Positions 11,731 through 23,030 of a DNA stretch of 64,000 bases are shown piece after piece. Positions within the stretch are counted from its first letter, which is position 1. Each line of letters begins with the position of its first letter. The position numbers and the translations under genes were made by a program. The notes under the pieces were generated by a model that did not search any database, was not told the origin of the DNA, and saw only the letters and a list, made by a program, of their open reading frames with translations. The DNA is taken from assembly GCF_008831285.2 (NCBI RefSeq), contig NC_045145.1, forward strand, positions 22,070,802 to 22,134,801, written 5' to 3'. The stretch comes from Nymphaea colorata (lineage: Eukaryota; Streptophyta; Magnoliopsida; Nymphaeales; Nymphaeaceae).

Positions 11731-12273
11731 AACTGGCTAGCCTTGAACACCTATTATAAAACTGCTAAATTCTGGACGAAGTCCACGAACAAGAATTGTT
11801 CGCATACGGGCCTCACAAATCTTAGACTCAGGGTCAATTTGAGAAATCTCCCTACATATGTTTTTAACCTTCATAAAATATTCTGCTATTGACATGTTTC
11901 CCTGAGTTAATGTAGCTAACTCATTTTCTAGCAGTTGTAGGCGGGCATCATGAGTACGAGAAAATAGTGTTGCAAAAGCATTCCATACTTCTTTTAGAAT
12001 CGTAGCATCACATATATGTTCTAATAAATCCTTCTCAATTGATACTTTAATTGCAAATAGAGTTTTCTCTGCTTTGATAATCCATTTCTTTTTAGCTTCC
12101 TCATCGACAGGAATACTTGTGTCTGATCCCAATACTATCTCCCATAATTCCTGTCCTAGAAAATACGACTCCATGCAAGATTTCCAATAGCTATAATTGC
12201 TATTGTTAAGCTTCTCAATATTATTTAATGCAACCGCTAATGCCGCCATAATTTCTGAATATAATTGGCCCAA
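11731..12273 (-). pseudogene. Copia gag remnant (UBN2-type)
   Basis: An open frame of 178 codons from 12273 to 11737 begins a few dozen bases after the primer site, at either of two ATGs near 12273 and 12249. It shows the copia gag core: LNNSNYSYWKSCMESYFLG, IKAEKTLFAIKVSIEKDL and LVRGLRPEFSSFI. It stops just before the region leading to the zinc knuckle, whose cysteines are degraded near 11460-11500. Expected role: particle protein of the retrotransposon. It is largely open but cut off by a stop. Confidence 0.85.
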
Positions 12274-12310
12274 TTAATCTCACTAGTAAACTGGCCTTAA
12301 ATGTAACCTC

Positions 12311-12322
12311 GCTCTGATACCA
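12311..12322 (-). other. Copia primer-binding site
   Basis: On the minus strand reads TGGTATCAGAGC, complementary to the 3' end of plant initiator tRNA-Met, two bases inside the 5' LTR. It sets the element's orientation and LTR end. Confidence 0.9.
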
Positions 12323-12324
12323 CT

Positions 12325-12897
12325 TGTTGGAAAAACGAACGTGGGCTCCCGAATTTATGGGAAGAAAAACTGGCAGAGTCTCGACGTCCAAAATAATTCT
12401 CAATAATAAACTTAACAAAGTATACTTAGCAGAAACTTAATAACAACACCAACAAAGTTCACAAAATGAACTTGACCAAGCAACGATGTAACATGTGCAT
12501 CAACACTTAAACCACAAATAACTGTTTTTAACAATTAAATATTACATGAACACCAAGAGTCTAAGGAAGACTCACTTCACTAGCTCATGTAATGAGCTAC
12601 CCCACTTACTAATGAAGACACCCCTTGCTGTACTTGTATCACCCAAGCACCCACTCAACACAATCCACTCAACAGACTTCTTTTGCACACACCTCACTAT
12701 CCTCATCATCCCTATTTATAGGCATGTAAATAGGGATGAAGAAGTCGGTGGATGATGCTTCCACCGATTTCTACACTTTATATTTTTATTTATTATATTT
12801 TTTTTTCTTTAATGATTACATCCACCGAAAAAAGGAAGAGGCTTATAGCCTCTTGAGTTCTCTAGACTTTCCCAAGAGTTGGTGGTGACTCTTTACA
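12325..12897 (-). repeat. 5' LTR of minus-strand copia
   Basis: 573 bp; minus-strand ends TGTAAAGAGTCACC...CCAACA. Compared with the copy at 55451-56028 it lacks about 20 bases near 12350. Downstream flank begins CCAGATAGG, identical at 56029, so both LTRs sit at the same insertion site in duplicated units. Confidence 0.9.
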
Positions 12898-13850
12898 CCA
12901 GATAGGTTTGAGGATAGTTTTAGGATAAAGGAATGATCTCGACGGATCTTTTGTCGGAAGGCGACCAGGTTTTGCTGGGGCTTTTGCCTAAAACTATCCA
13001 ACGCGTGCTGGTACAGCCACTCCTTTTGATCTTATTGGTTTTGATCATTTTAAATCAAATACTTTTTTTTTTCTCATGTTCTCAGTGTGATTGTGGATTT
13101 TCAGCCGCAAATCGACCGGATTTCAGTCTATTTTCACCCAAAACAGTAGACATGATCGGCTGTTGTTGTAGTTGATTTTCTAGCGATTTCATTTGTTTTT
13201 TTACCCCATTTCTTGTTGGATTCCTGTCACAGTTGTGATCTAGTGTATAACAACTAATTTCATGTTAAGACACTGTTTTCAGACTGGTTTTTGCTAGAAA
13301 ATGTAGTGTTTTGTGCAGTTCTCCCCTCACAGAGAAACTTATGACACTGCCCAATTTTTAGTGCTAAAGAGATTACTTTTTTGGGTGATCCCATTTCCCA
13401 AGCAAGAGCTGCAGCTCCCCTCCTTCCCCACCCCCACTCCTTCCATACCACATAGTGTCGAGTTGTCAGTGCTCTCCATGTACTTCAACTTATACAACAC
13501 TTATCCATTTTAAGTCGAGTTAAACATGAAATGCATCGTGCAATGCATTCTGCGGTTTGAGTTATGTGCCTCGGGCATGCGGTTTGACCTATGTTTTTGT
13601 TTTTGTTTTTTTCAGAAACAACGTTGATTCAGGGTTACTTTTATAATTTACTAAACCCTCTCGACGCCTGTCTGAGACTTTGCCTGAAGTTAAAAAGTGG
13701 AGCGGCGATTTGTTAGTCTCCCATGTCGGCTCATTGGAATTTTGTCAAATATTTGATTGAGGAGAAGGAGGACCAAATAGTTGTTTGAATCAATGAGAGT
13801 TGATCGTCACATAGTTAACCAGGATCTAGTAACTATTAATGTCATTACTT
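12898..13850. other. Noncoding unit flank
   Basis: No gene seen. Paralogous to 37283-38178 (unit E) and 56029-56932 (before MMP-I). Short open frames here are not conserved between the three copies. It ends with TACTT, the target site of the copia element that follows. Confidence 0.6.
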
Positions 13851-14246
13851 TGTTGGGGTCTCCCCATCTGGATAGTCCTGTGTCGATATGGGTCCATATC
13901 CATTTCGGACCCTTAAGTATAAATACACGTGTCTTGTGATGGTGAGAGACACATTCAGTTTTTTTACCGTCTGGGTAATCGGTCCTGTTAGCCATACGTG
14001 AGTTGCTTGTCCCCATCACTGGGCTGCTATGGCTGAGGAGAGAAACCCATTGCCGCTGACGCCGCCGCTATCTCTGAGGGAAACGACTCTATGGGGACTC
14101 TAGTCGTTCTACCAACAGCCGCCGACTGTCGGCGGTCGCCTCTACAGGTTCTACTTTCGCCCTATGAAACACACGTTTCTATGAATGGTTTTCAATTTCT
14201 GCATTTTCGTTTGTGCGCTATCTTGATTCCTCGCAAAGCTCCAACA
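13851..14246 (+). repeat. 5' LTR of the complete copia element
   Basis: 396 bp, TGTTGGGG...CCAACA, preceded by the target duplication TACTT (13846-13850). TATA-like GTATAAATA at 13917-13925. It contains ATGGCTGAGGAG at 14029 and CTACAG|GTTCTA at 14147/14148, the proposed first gag exon and splice donor. By eye it differs from the 3' LTR by roughly two dozen substitutions and two small indels, so the insertion is not recent. Confidence 0.93.
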
Positions 14247-15856
14247 ATGGGTTATGGGCCCACATCATGCTTCCACTGCTCATTTCTGCCTGGATTTTTT
14301 TCCTTTTTGTTCCCCTTTGCATGCTATTTTCATGCAAAGGGAATAGGGCAGAAACTGGGGCTGAACGGTTCTGCCATTTGGGCAACGCCGTGAGGCTGAC
14401 TTTCACCGTTTTGGCAGAGGGCAACGCTAGGCGTTTGAGGGCTTCCATTGCAGGCATAGGCATGTGAGAGCGAGAGGCACGGCCGATCGTCGACCGTTCC
14501 TCCTCGCTTCCGTCGCAGCCACGAAACAGGAAGAACAGGAGGCGACAGAAGAGAGGGGCGACCGAGGAGCTCAGGCGGGCGGGGCATCGAGGCCAAAGCC
14601 GGCCGTTATGGCGGCACGGTGGGCAGCGACCGCTGATTCGGGCGACGGCCGGCGCCCACCCACCTCCGTCTAGCTCACCCACCTCCATCCCGCTCGTTTC
14701 TTTCCCTCTTTCGTTTTATGAAGGAACAGCGGCAGGGAGGGCGACAACCGGTCATAGGCCCGCCGACGACTTACCCGTCACCGGACGGTGCCGTGAGACT
14801 CGCCAGCGCCCACCCAAGGCTTCCCTCAGCCCGTCGGAGAAGAACCCGCCGTTCCCTGCATTCGGTGATTTGTAGAGGAGCGGCGGTTTCTCGCTGCCTG
14901 AAACCGCTCGAGACGGTCGAGCGGGAGACGGTCGAACCCGGGTAGGGTCTGTTGACCCGACTCGGATCCATAATGCTTAATAAAAAAAAAATTCTCGTTA
15001 CCGCCCGCCTTACGCCCACTTCTTTTTTTGATTTTTTGGATCGGGTCGGGTCCTGTCGGACCCGAACCGTATCCATATGGCCTGATTTTAAAACAAAACC
15101 GATTCGGTCCGTTTCAAAACCGATTCGGACCATTTCGGGACCGGTTTTAAGGTAGAGGAAGCTGGTATATATGGTTGTATGCCCATTTAAGGTGTTTAAT
15201 GAATTGGTTCAATTTTATTAGATCGATATGAGACCGATTCATTATGTTTTATGGAGCTTTAATGAACAATTTAGATAGCATTAAGTTGATTATGCAGAAA
15301 TGATCCGTGTGTTTCATTTTAAATGTGTTATTATGACATATTATATTCTTGTATCATGTTTTATTTAGGATTATGCTAAAGTTAATTTTATTGCATGATC
15401 ATAAAGTTTGTATGATAACGCTAATGTAAAGAGCTTATGATTAGTTAAATCATGTCATACATCACCAAAGTGACTACGCATGATTTAAAGGCACATTAGT
15501 GTTCATGTTGTACTTACTCTCATTTGAAATAACATAATTATCCAAAGGTAGTGTGTTATGTTCAAGAGAATAAGTAGAGTGAAATAGAAAAATAGATCCT
15601 TACATAGTTCTGTCATTTTACACCCAAAGGTGTTATGCTTAACTATAGTTTGGATTTACATTTTCTACTTTTACTAGATAAAGTTAAGACGGAATACATG
15701 TACATATTAGGTATATTACCAAAGTAGTAACCTAATGACCTCTGGTATTTGTCTTAGAAATAGTAGACATAAAAAGCCTTTTATTAAGTTTACTGTTCTA
15801 TATGGTTTAACTCATATAATGCATGTCAACTTATTGATGTCTTTTGTCATCTGCAG
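14247..15856 (+). other. Copia leader / proposed 5' intron, with G+C-rich insert
   Basis: Between the LTR and gag lie about 1.6 kb without retroelement coding sequence, much longer than a usual copia leader. Bases about 14450-14960 are G+C-rich and unlike the A+T-rich remainder, suggesting captured or inserted DNA. I recognise no protein in it. The segment ends TTTTGTCATCTGCAG, a good splice acceptor, exactly where the gag reading frame starts without an ATG. The sequence right after the LTR (ATGGGTTATGGGCCC) is not the usual initiator tRNA-Met primer site. Confidence 0.55.
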
Positions 15857-16595
15857 TGTCTGGTTCTATTTATTTTAATGACTCAAATTCTATCCCTTTA
15901 CTTGATGATTCAAATTATGTTGAGTGGAAAGAAAATATTGTGTTTACATTGGGGTATATGGATCACCACCTCTTACACCACAAAGTACACATAATGAAAC
16001 AGTATACTTTGACAAGTAGGAGCGTTCTAACCGACTAAGCTTGTTGCTTTTGCAATCAAGGGTCACTAAGAACATACGTGGTGCTATCCCACCTTGTAGA
16101 ACGGTGAGAGAGTTCTTGAATGCAGTTGAGGCTCAGTTTGTCATCTCTCATAAAGCCAGAGCCAGTACCTTAATGTCAAAGTTAATATCTATGAAATATC
16201 AAGGAGGGGGTAACATTCGCCATATGTTAGAGATGAGGAACATTGCTTCTCAATTGAATGACATGAAGTTGACTATTTTTAAATCTTTCTTTGTATTCTT
16301 TACTTTGACCTTTTTATTAGCTGAATACACTCCTTTTAAGATCAGTTACAACACACATAATACTGAATGGATATTCAATGAATTGATGTCTAAGTGTGTT
16401 GAAGAGGAGGAAAGAATGAAGGGTGAGAAGTTGCAAAGCGCACATATGGTTTCTCACTCTGCGGCTAATAAAATTGGCATAAAGAAAAGTTTAATGAAAA
16501 TGAGTGCCAAGAAGAAGTCAACAGGTCAAACTGCGCAGACTAACTTAGCCCCTATGAAGTGTTTCTTTTGCAAGAAAAAGGGACATAAGAAGTGA
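15857..16595 (+). pseudogene. Copia gag (UBN2-type) pseudogene
   Basis: Starts as gag does (IPLLDDSNYVEWKENIVFTLGYMD) but with no ATG upstream in frame; the start is probably in the LTR exon. A frameshift with stop lies at 16036-16041. The second part continues through VREFLNAVEAQF, KLISMKYQGGGNIRHMLEMR and a zinc-knuckle CFFCKKKGHKK at 16558-16590, ending in a stop where the last knuckle cysteine should be. From 16041 on, gag and pol share one frame. Confidence 0.88.
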
Positions 16596-16616
16596 GACTC
16601 CATCAAGTACAAGAAT

Positions 16617-19600
16617 TTGTTAGAGAAGAAAGATAATATGTCATTTGTTTCACTTGAAAGTAATATGTTACATGTTCCTATTAATAGCTGGTGGATTGAC
16701 TCTGATGCTACTGTGTATATTGCCAATTCTTTACAGGACTTTCTGAGCAAAAGGGAACCAACACTACATGAGAGGAGCATTTTCTCAGGAAACAAAATGC
16801 GCTCACATGTGAAAGCTGTAGGAGAATGCTAGATTAGGCTTGATACTGGCTTTGTTTTGGATCTTCATGATGTTTTCTTTGTTCCATCATATAGTAGAAA
16901 CATAATTTCTCTATCAAGACAGGACAAATTTAATTTTTGCTTATAGTTTGAGAATTCAAAGATGTTCATTTATAAAGATCTTGTTGAAATTGGTTCTGCT
17001 ATTTTGTGTGATGGTTTATACAAGTTGAATGTAAAGATCCAATCTCCTGAATCGTTGTTTTCTATTCGTTGTATAAGTGGCAATAAGCATAGTACCACAA
17101 AAGATGATTTATACATGCTATGGCACCGTCGTTTGGGTCATATCTCTGAAAAGATAATAAGGAGACTCTTAAATGAAGGGATTTTACGATCTCTTGATTT
17201 TACAGATAAAGACATATGCGTAGATTGCATAAAGGCAAAACAAACTAACATATATAAAGAAGGTACCCAGCGATGTACTAAAAGATTAGAAATTGTTCAC
17301 ATAGATATTTGTGGACCTTTCCCTCCTTGTTACACAGGCGAAAAGTATTTTGTCACATTTATAGATGACTATTCTCTATATTTGTATCTCTACTTAATCT
17401 TTGAAAAATCCGATATGTGTCAAGTTTTCAAGGACTATAAAAAAGAAGTATAGAAACAAACCGGTGAAGTTATCAAGATAGTCAGATCAGATAGAGGTGT
17501 TAAATATTATGGTAGGTTTACTGAGATGGGACAAAGGGAAGGACCATTAGCACGATTTCTAAAGGAAGAAGGTATTGTGCCTCAATACACCATGCCAAGC
17601 AGTGCCTATCAAAATGGTGTAGCTGAAAGAAGAAATCGTACGCTTAAAGAAATGGTTCAAGCTATGATAAATTACTCCACTCTCCTTCTAACCTTGTGGG
17701 GTGAAGCTCTCACGACAGTAGTATATATACAAAATAGGGTTCCTACTAAAGCTGTTCTCACAACTCCTTACGAATTGTGGACCGGTAGGAAACCTTCTCT
17801 CTCTTATATGCACATATGGGGATGTCCTGCTGAAGCTAAGTTATAGAACCCTTACATAAAAGCCTTTGATCCTAGAACAACCAGTGGTTTCTTTATTGGT
17901 TATCCAAAAAGATTGAAAGACTATAGGTTTTATTGTCCATCTCATACACCACATATTGTGGAAACAGATAAGGCTAAATTCCTGGAAGATGGTTCATTTG
18001 GACTAGATGCATTACAAAACCTCATTTTTGAGGAAATATAGGATACTGGAAGTAGACCTGCTAAAGAGAACGCAAGTGTGTATGATTGTGTTGTCTCTCA
18101 TGATGACATGAATGCAAATCATATAGGTAATGCATCAGATCCAGATGAATTAAATGTAGATCATACTAATGAACACGAACAAGATGTAGACATACAAATT
18201 GAAAATGATTAATTACCTGTTCGTAGATCTGCAAGATCCAGGAGATCTGCCATATCATCATACTATGTGGTATACCTACATGAGCCTAGTGATTTCATAG
18301 ATGTTGATGATGACCCTTTCACATTTATTGAAGCTGTTGAAAGCAAACAATGCAAGTACTGGATTAATGCCATGAAAGAAGAGGTTGACTCTATGGCTAA
18401 AAACCAGACATGGAGCCTTATGTCGTTGCTTAAAGGAGTGAAATTCATAGGGTGTAAATGGGTCTATAAGACCAAGAGGGACTCTAAAGGCAACATAGAG
18501 AGATACAAGGCAAGATTGGTTGCAAAAGGATTCACACAAATGGAGGACATTGACTATAATGAGACATATTCACCTGTCTCTGCTAAGGAGTCAATGAGGA
18601 TTGTCCTTGCACTTGTAGCTCATTTTGACTTAGACCTACATCAGATGAATGTGAAAACGACTTTCTTAAATGGTGATTTGAATGAAGAGGTATATATGGA
18701 TCAACCTCAAGGGTTTTCTGAGAGTGGTAAAGATCATTTGGTTTGCAAGCTTAATAAAGCAATTTATGGACTTAAGCAGGCCTCACGTCAATGGTACATT
18801 AAGTTTTTCGAAGTCATTACGACTTTTGGGTTTACAAAAAACATCATTGATCGATGTGTGTATCTTAAGACATGTGGGAGTAAGTTCATAATTTTGACTT
18901 TATATATGGATGATATTTTACTTGCTTCAAATGATCTTCAATTGCTAAGAGAGACCAAACATTTTCTCGCATCTCAATTTGAGATGAAGGACATGGATGA
19001 GGCTACATTTGTTCTCGGCATTGAGATTCGTCGAGACAGATGTAAATGTGTTTTATGTCTCTCCCAATCAACATACATCAATAAAGTTCTTACAAGATAT
19101 GTGATGGAGAATTGTTCTCTTATTTCAGTACCCATAGCTAAAGGTGATAAATTGAGCCTAAATGATTGTCCAAAGGCACAAATGATCAACATTCCATATG
19201 CAACAGCGGTTGGCAGCTTGCAGTATGCGCAGATTTGCACTAGGCCTGACATTTCCTTTGCTATTAGCATGCTTGGTAGATTTCAGTCTAATCCAGGCAT
19301 GGCACATTGGAAGGCCGTAAACAGAGTCATGCGATACTTGCAAGGGACAAAAGGTTAAATGTTGACATATCGCAAGGTGGACCATTTAGAAGTGATTGGC
19401 TATTCTAACGCCGATCTTGGAGGATGTACCGATAGTAGAAAGTCTACAACTGGCTTTGTTTTCATTCTATCAGGAGGTGCCATCTCATGGGGGAGCAAAA
19501 AGCAGACTGTGACTGCTGCTCACACCATGGAAGCAGAATTCATTGCATTATATGGGACTACATCACAGGCAATTTGGATAAAGAATTTCATTTCACAGCT

Positions 19601-19835
19601 CAAGATAGTAGAATAAATTGATAGACCACCTAAGGTTCACTGTGATAATGAAGCTGCAGTGTCTTTTTCCAACAACAACAAAAGCACTACTTCTTGTAAG
19701 CATATGAAACTTAAGTATTTTGTTGTTAAGGAAAAGACAAAAAATCAACAAGTGTGTATTCAACACATTGGGACTACAGATATGGTTGCAGATCTTCTTA
19801 CTAAAGCGCTAGCATCTGGTATGTTTTTTTAACAT
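16617..19835 (+). pseudogene. Copia pol pseudogene (protease, integrase, RT, RNase H)
   Basis: One reading frame from 16041 to about 19616, interrupted by about nine stops but few frameshifts. Protease region: WWIDSDATVYIANS near 16690 (normally DSGAT, so the active-site triad is altered). Integrase: HRRLGHISEKI, CVDCIKAKQ, HIDICGPFPP, FIDDYSLYLY and YQNGVAERRNRT (17080-17640). RT: WVYKTKRDSKGNIERYKARLVAKGF, FLNGDLNEEVYMDQP, IYGLKQASRQWY and the catalytic YMDD at 18904-18915. RNase H: GYSNADLGGCTDSRKSTTG and AAHTMEAEFIAL (19390-19560). The single shared frame marks this as decay mainly by point mutation. Confidence 0.92.
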
Positions 19836-20069
19836 GTTAAGAGGATTGGTTTGTATAGTTCAATCTAAACACACTATTATTCAAACATTTATGAATGTGA
19901 TCACATACAGTTTGTTGATTCTTATTAAGTTTGTTGTCTAGTTGTTTTGCATTCTCATTTGTTTATTGAGAAGTTTTGTAAGACAACAAAGGTGAGACCT
20001 TGGAATGGATTTTAAGGCTAATCCATTCATTTTGTTTACCCTTGATATCGACTTGCACTAGTAGGAAAT

Positions 20070-20470
20070 TGTTGGGATTTCTCCATCTGGATAGTCCTGC
20101 GTCGATACGGGTCCATATCCGTTTCGGACCCTTAAGTATAAATACTCGTGTCTTGTGATGGTGAGAGACATATTCAGTTTTTTTACCGTCTCGGTAATCG
20201 GTCCCCTTAGCCAAACGTGAGTTGCCTGTCCCCATCACTGGGTTGCTATGGCTGAGGAGAGAAACCCATTGCCGCTGCCACCGCCGCTACCTCTACAGGG
20301 GAACGACTCTATGGGGACTGTAGCCGTTCTTCCAACAGCCGCCGACATTCAGTCGGCGGTCGCCTCTACAGGTTCTACTTTCGCCCTATGAAACACACGT
20401 TTCTATGAATGGTTTTCAATTTCTGCATTTTCGTTTGTGCGCTATCTTGATTCCTCGCAAAGCTCCAACA
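20070..20470 (+). repeat. 3' LTR of the complete copia element
   Basis: 401 bp, TGTTGGGATT...CCAACA, followed by TACTT (20471-20475), the second target-duplication copy. It retains an open LTR exon: ATG at 20248 to donor CTACAG|GT at 20371/20372, 124 nt. The whole element is therefore 13851-20470 (6620 bp). Paralogous empty sites with a single TACTT lie at 38174-38178 and 56928-56932. Confidence 0.95.
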
Positions 20471-20540
20471 TACTTAACATATGGTGTGTGCTGCACAAAC
20501 CAAAATGGTTTGTGGACAGGTCACAAACACACAGAAATAT

Positions 20541-21088
20541 AATGTCTAATTGAGAAAAGATGCACCACCATTCTTTAGGAAAGACTTGATTCTATATTTT
20601 TTTTGAAGCAATCGAAATTGGCATACGTATGTCTTCTTGGGGAAACTTTGGATGCCATTTCCAGTCACTTATCTCTACGGCTTCTATATATCTCGAACAA
20701 CGAACACCTGCCATATGAAGTAGACGATCTTAGCCAAGTGTTCAGTGCAGCACTTAAAACGTGGGCTGCCATCTCGCCGCTTCAAGTTCTCAGATTCGCC
20801 ACAAAGTGGCGATCACGGTCGCTGATTTGCATTGCACATTCTTCACGGGAAATCACCCATATTGTAAACTGCCATTTGGTGGTTGTGGTGGAACGATCGA
20901 GCGACCTGCAATCTGTCGCCCTTAATGAGATCGCCATCTTCTGGGGTTGGGTCATAGTGGAATTCGCGATCCAGTCATGTTCCTGCCTTGAAAGCTCAAA
21001 CAAGAAGGTGGAGCTGCATGCTGATAATATTGCGACAATCAAAGCCAGGCGTAGTGATTTGAGAGTTTCAACGCACGTCATGTCGTAA
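20541..21088 (+). pseudogene. MMP-B: promoter fused to a broken catalytic domain
   Basis: The shared upstream block (GAAAAGATGCACCACCATTC, 20552 on) and a TATA-like TCTATATATC near 20684 run directly into mid-catalytic MMP sequence (NNEHLPYEVDDLSQVFSAALKTWAAISP). Signal peptide, propeptide and cysteine switch are absent. The zinc helix is destroyed: the first His codon is AAT and one base is lost in ATCGGCC (now ATCGCC), giving NEIAIF. An internal stretch holding the structural-zinc loop is also missing. The tail TRKVELHADDIA is recognisable near 21000-21040. The frame stays open for about 160 codons but cannot make a protease. Confidence 0.88.
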
Positions 21089-22222
21089 ACGTGGAGAATA
21101 ATTTTGAACACAAGTATTTCTAGCCATGGTCTTCCTTGCGGCAGTTAACTATAGTGACTGTAGCAATAGGGTTGACACATGATTACAAAATTAAGATTTT
21201 CCTCAAATTCTGGAAATTTTTATTAATGTGACAAGCATATTCCATTTGTTATCTGACTTTGATTTTTGTGTATCTGTATTGTAGATGCCAACTAAAGAAA
21301 AGTATGTCAGAAAATTGTCTACTCTAAAGAAAAGTATGTCATCTCCAACAAGGAAGAATATCCCTGCAGTCGTTGTTTAGCAGCCCCTACGACAAACCCA
21401 CTGCTATAGTAATACTTCTGCTTTATCGCAAATAAAGTCCTCTTTTAGCAAGCAGCCACCACAGATTGACAAGAAAAGATGATGGACATCAAATACTAGG
21501 AAACCAACTAACTGAAAACTGATATACAGTTTTGCAATGTTGCAACAGGCTTGAGTAATCAGCACCAACTATCATGCAGATATAAGAAAATTTGGTCCAA
21601 TAGCAGGGTACTTAAAAAACAAAAATTCACCAGATCTGGCTGACAGCATCAACAGAAAAAAAAAGGCATACCAGACCAATATATCTTTGCTGATCTGGCA
21701 GACTTGTAAACTTCAACCTCAATAGAAACGTAAACCATATTGGTTGAGTGATGTATTTAGACGTCCATCCATCTTGAAGACCAGTTAACTATACTGCAGC
21801 CACATCAACTTCAACAAGGCATCGATCTAGGGTTTTGAAATTTTTTGAGAAAACCCTAGATCGAGCCCAACAAACACGACCCAACTATTGTGCTCAAAAC
21901 AGTAAGTAGAGTAGAGGAATGGGAAGACGATGGGTATGAGAAAGGAGTGGAGATGGAGATGAAGGAAGGCATATCAGTACCAAGAAGGAACGTGCTCTGA
22001 TACCATGTTGTTTAGAGAGGTAGAGAAGAAGGAGAAGAAGAAAACGTGAGGAGGAAAGAGAGTAAGGAGCAATCTACTTGTTACGGCTGCTCCCTTTCCT
22101 TTAAATAATAATGATTAGGGTTATGTCTAACCCTTTACATAAAGAGTCCAACAAAACTTTAAAATTCAGAAAACTACCTAGTACTAAAATTGCAAAATAC
22201 AGAAAACCTTAAATTTCTCAAC

Positions 22223-22227
<5 letters not shown>
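21089..22227. other. Noncoding stretch with an LTR/primer-site relic
   Basis: No gene seen. Bases 21112-21178 resemble 59775-59845 (CCATGG...CTTCCTTGCGGCA). GCTCTGATACCA at 21994-22005 is a minus-strand initiator tRNA-Met primer site, followed by TGTTG at 22006, so an LTR of a minus-strand retroelement probably lies at 22006-about 22215. The expected gag to its left is not readable; the interior is noncoding. Confidence 0.5.
21823..21863. repeat. 14-bp inverted repeat
   Basis: CGATCTAGGGTTTT (21823-21836) and AAAACCCTAGATCG (21850-21863) form a perfect 14-bp stem around a 13-base loop, inside the noncoding retroelement relic. The AAACCCTA core also matches plant telomere-type repeats; only one unit is present. 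Confidence 0.7.

Positions 22228-22269
<42 letters not shown>
22228..22269. repeat. (TA)n microsatellite
   Basis: Uninterrupted TA run, ending at the target site of the following hAT miniature element. Confidence 0.9.
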
Positions 22270-22271
<2 letters not shown>

Positions 22272-22275
22272 CTGG

Positions 22276-22739
22276 AGTAGGGATGTCAACGGATCGGATT
22301 CGGATCGGATACATCTTCAACTATATCCGTTTTTTCGGATATTCATATATTCGGATTCGGATTCGGATTCGAATTCGGACGAAGCAAAGTCATATCCGAA
22401 TCCGAATCCGAAATCCGATTTTACAATCCGAATCCGATCCGAATCCGATTTTTATATATATATCCGAATCCGAATCCGAATTTTGAACCGAATTTTGCCA
22501 TTTTTCAAGCATTAGATAGAGGATATTTGTCTAAAACTGAATCCGATCCGAATCCGTATCCGAATCCGATCCGATATTCATGTATATCCGAATCCGAATC
22601 CGAATCCGATCGGATGTCATTTATTAAATCCGAATCCGATCCGATTTCTTAATCGGATATTAAATTTTTATCCATATCCGTTTTTTTCGGATCGGATGGG
22701 TCGGATATCCGATTCAAATCGGATATATTGACATCCCTA
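22276..22739. mobile_element. hAT-type miniature element with TCCGAA hexamer arrays, 464 bp
   Basis: Ends TAGGGATGTCAA / TTGACATCCCTA are inverted repeats and are flanked by perfect 8-bp duplications ATCTGGAG (22268-22275 and 22740-22747), typical of hAT insertion. The interior is almost wholly ATTCGG / CCGAAT repeats, forward in the left part and mainly reversed in the rest, so single strands can fold extensively. No protein is encoded. It is the best-preserved member of the family also seen after MMP-A, D and E. Confidence 0.9.
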
Positions 22740-23030
22740 ATCTGGAGGCTGTCATAAGTTGCTGAATAGATTATTTTCCCTTTGAAACTCACTATTGAAA
22801 ATCTAAAACTGCTGAAAATACAAAAAAACCACTGCTAAAAGTATTAGAAAACTATTCAATGGCAGATTCCGAAAAAAAAAAAAAGAAATCTAAGAAAGAA
22901 AAAATGCACAATCATTCTTTTAAAAAGGCACATGACTCTAACCTTTTTTGAAGCAATTGAAATTAGCATGCGTATTTTTTTCTTTGGGCAACAGTAGATG
23001 CCATTGCCAATCACTCGTTCCATATGGCCT

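Noticed and set aside
14247-14262. Primer-binding site directly after the 5' LTR of the complete copia element
   Set aside because: The sequence is not initiator tRNA-Met type and I could not match another tRNA with confidence.
22283-22486. Open frame rich in Ile-Arg repeats
   Set aside because: It is the translation of TCCGAA hexamers in a miniature transposon.
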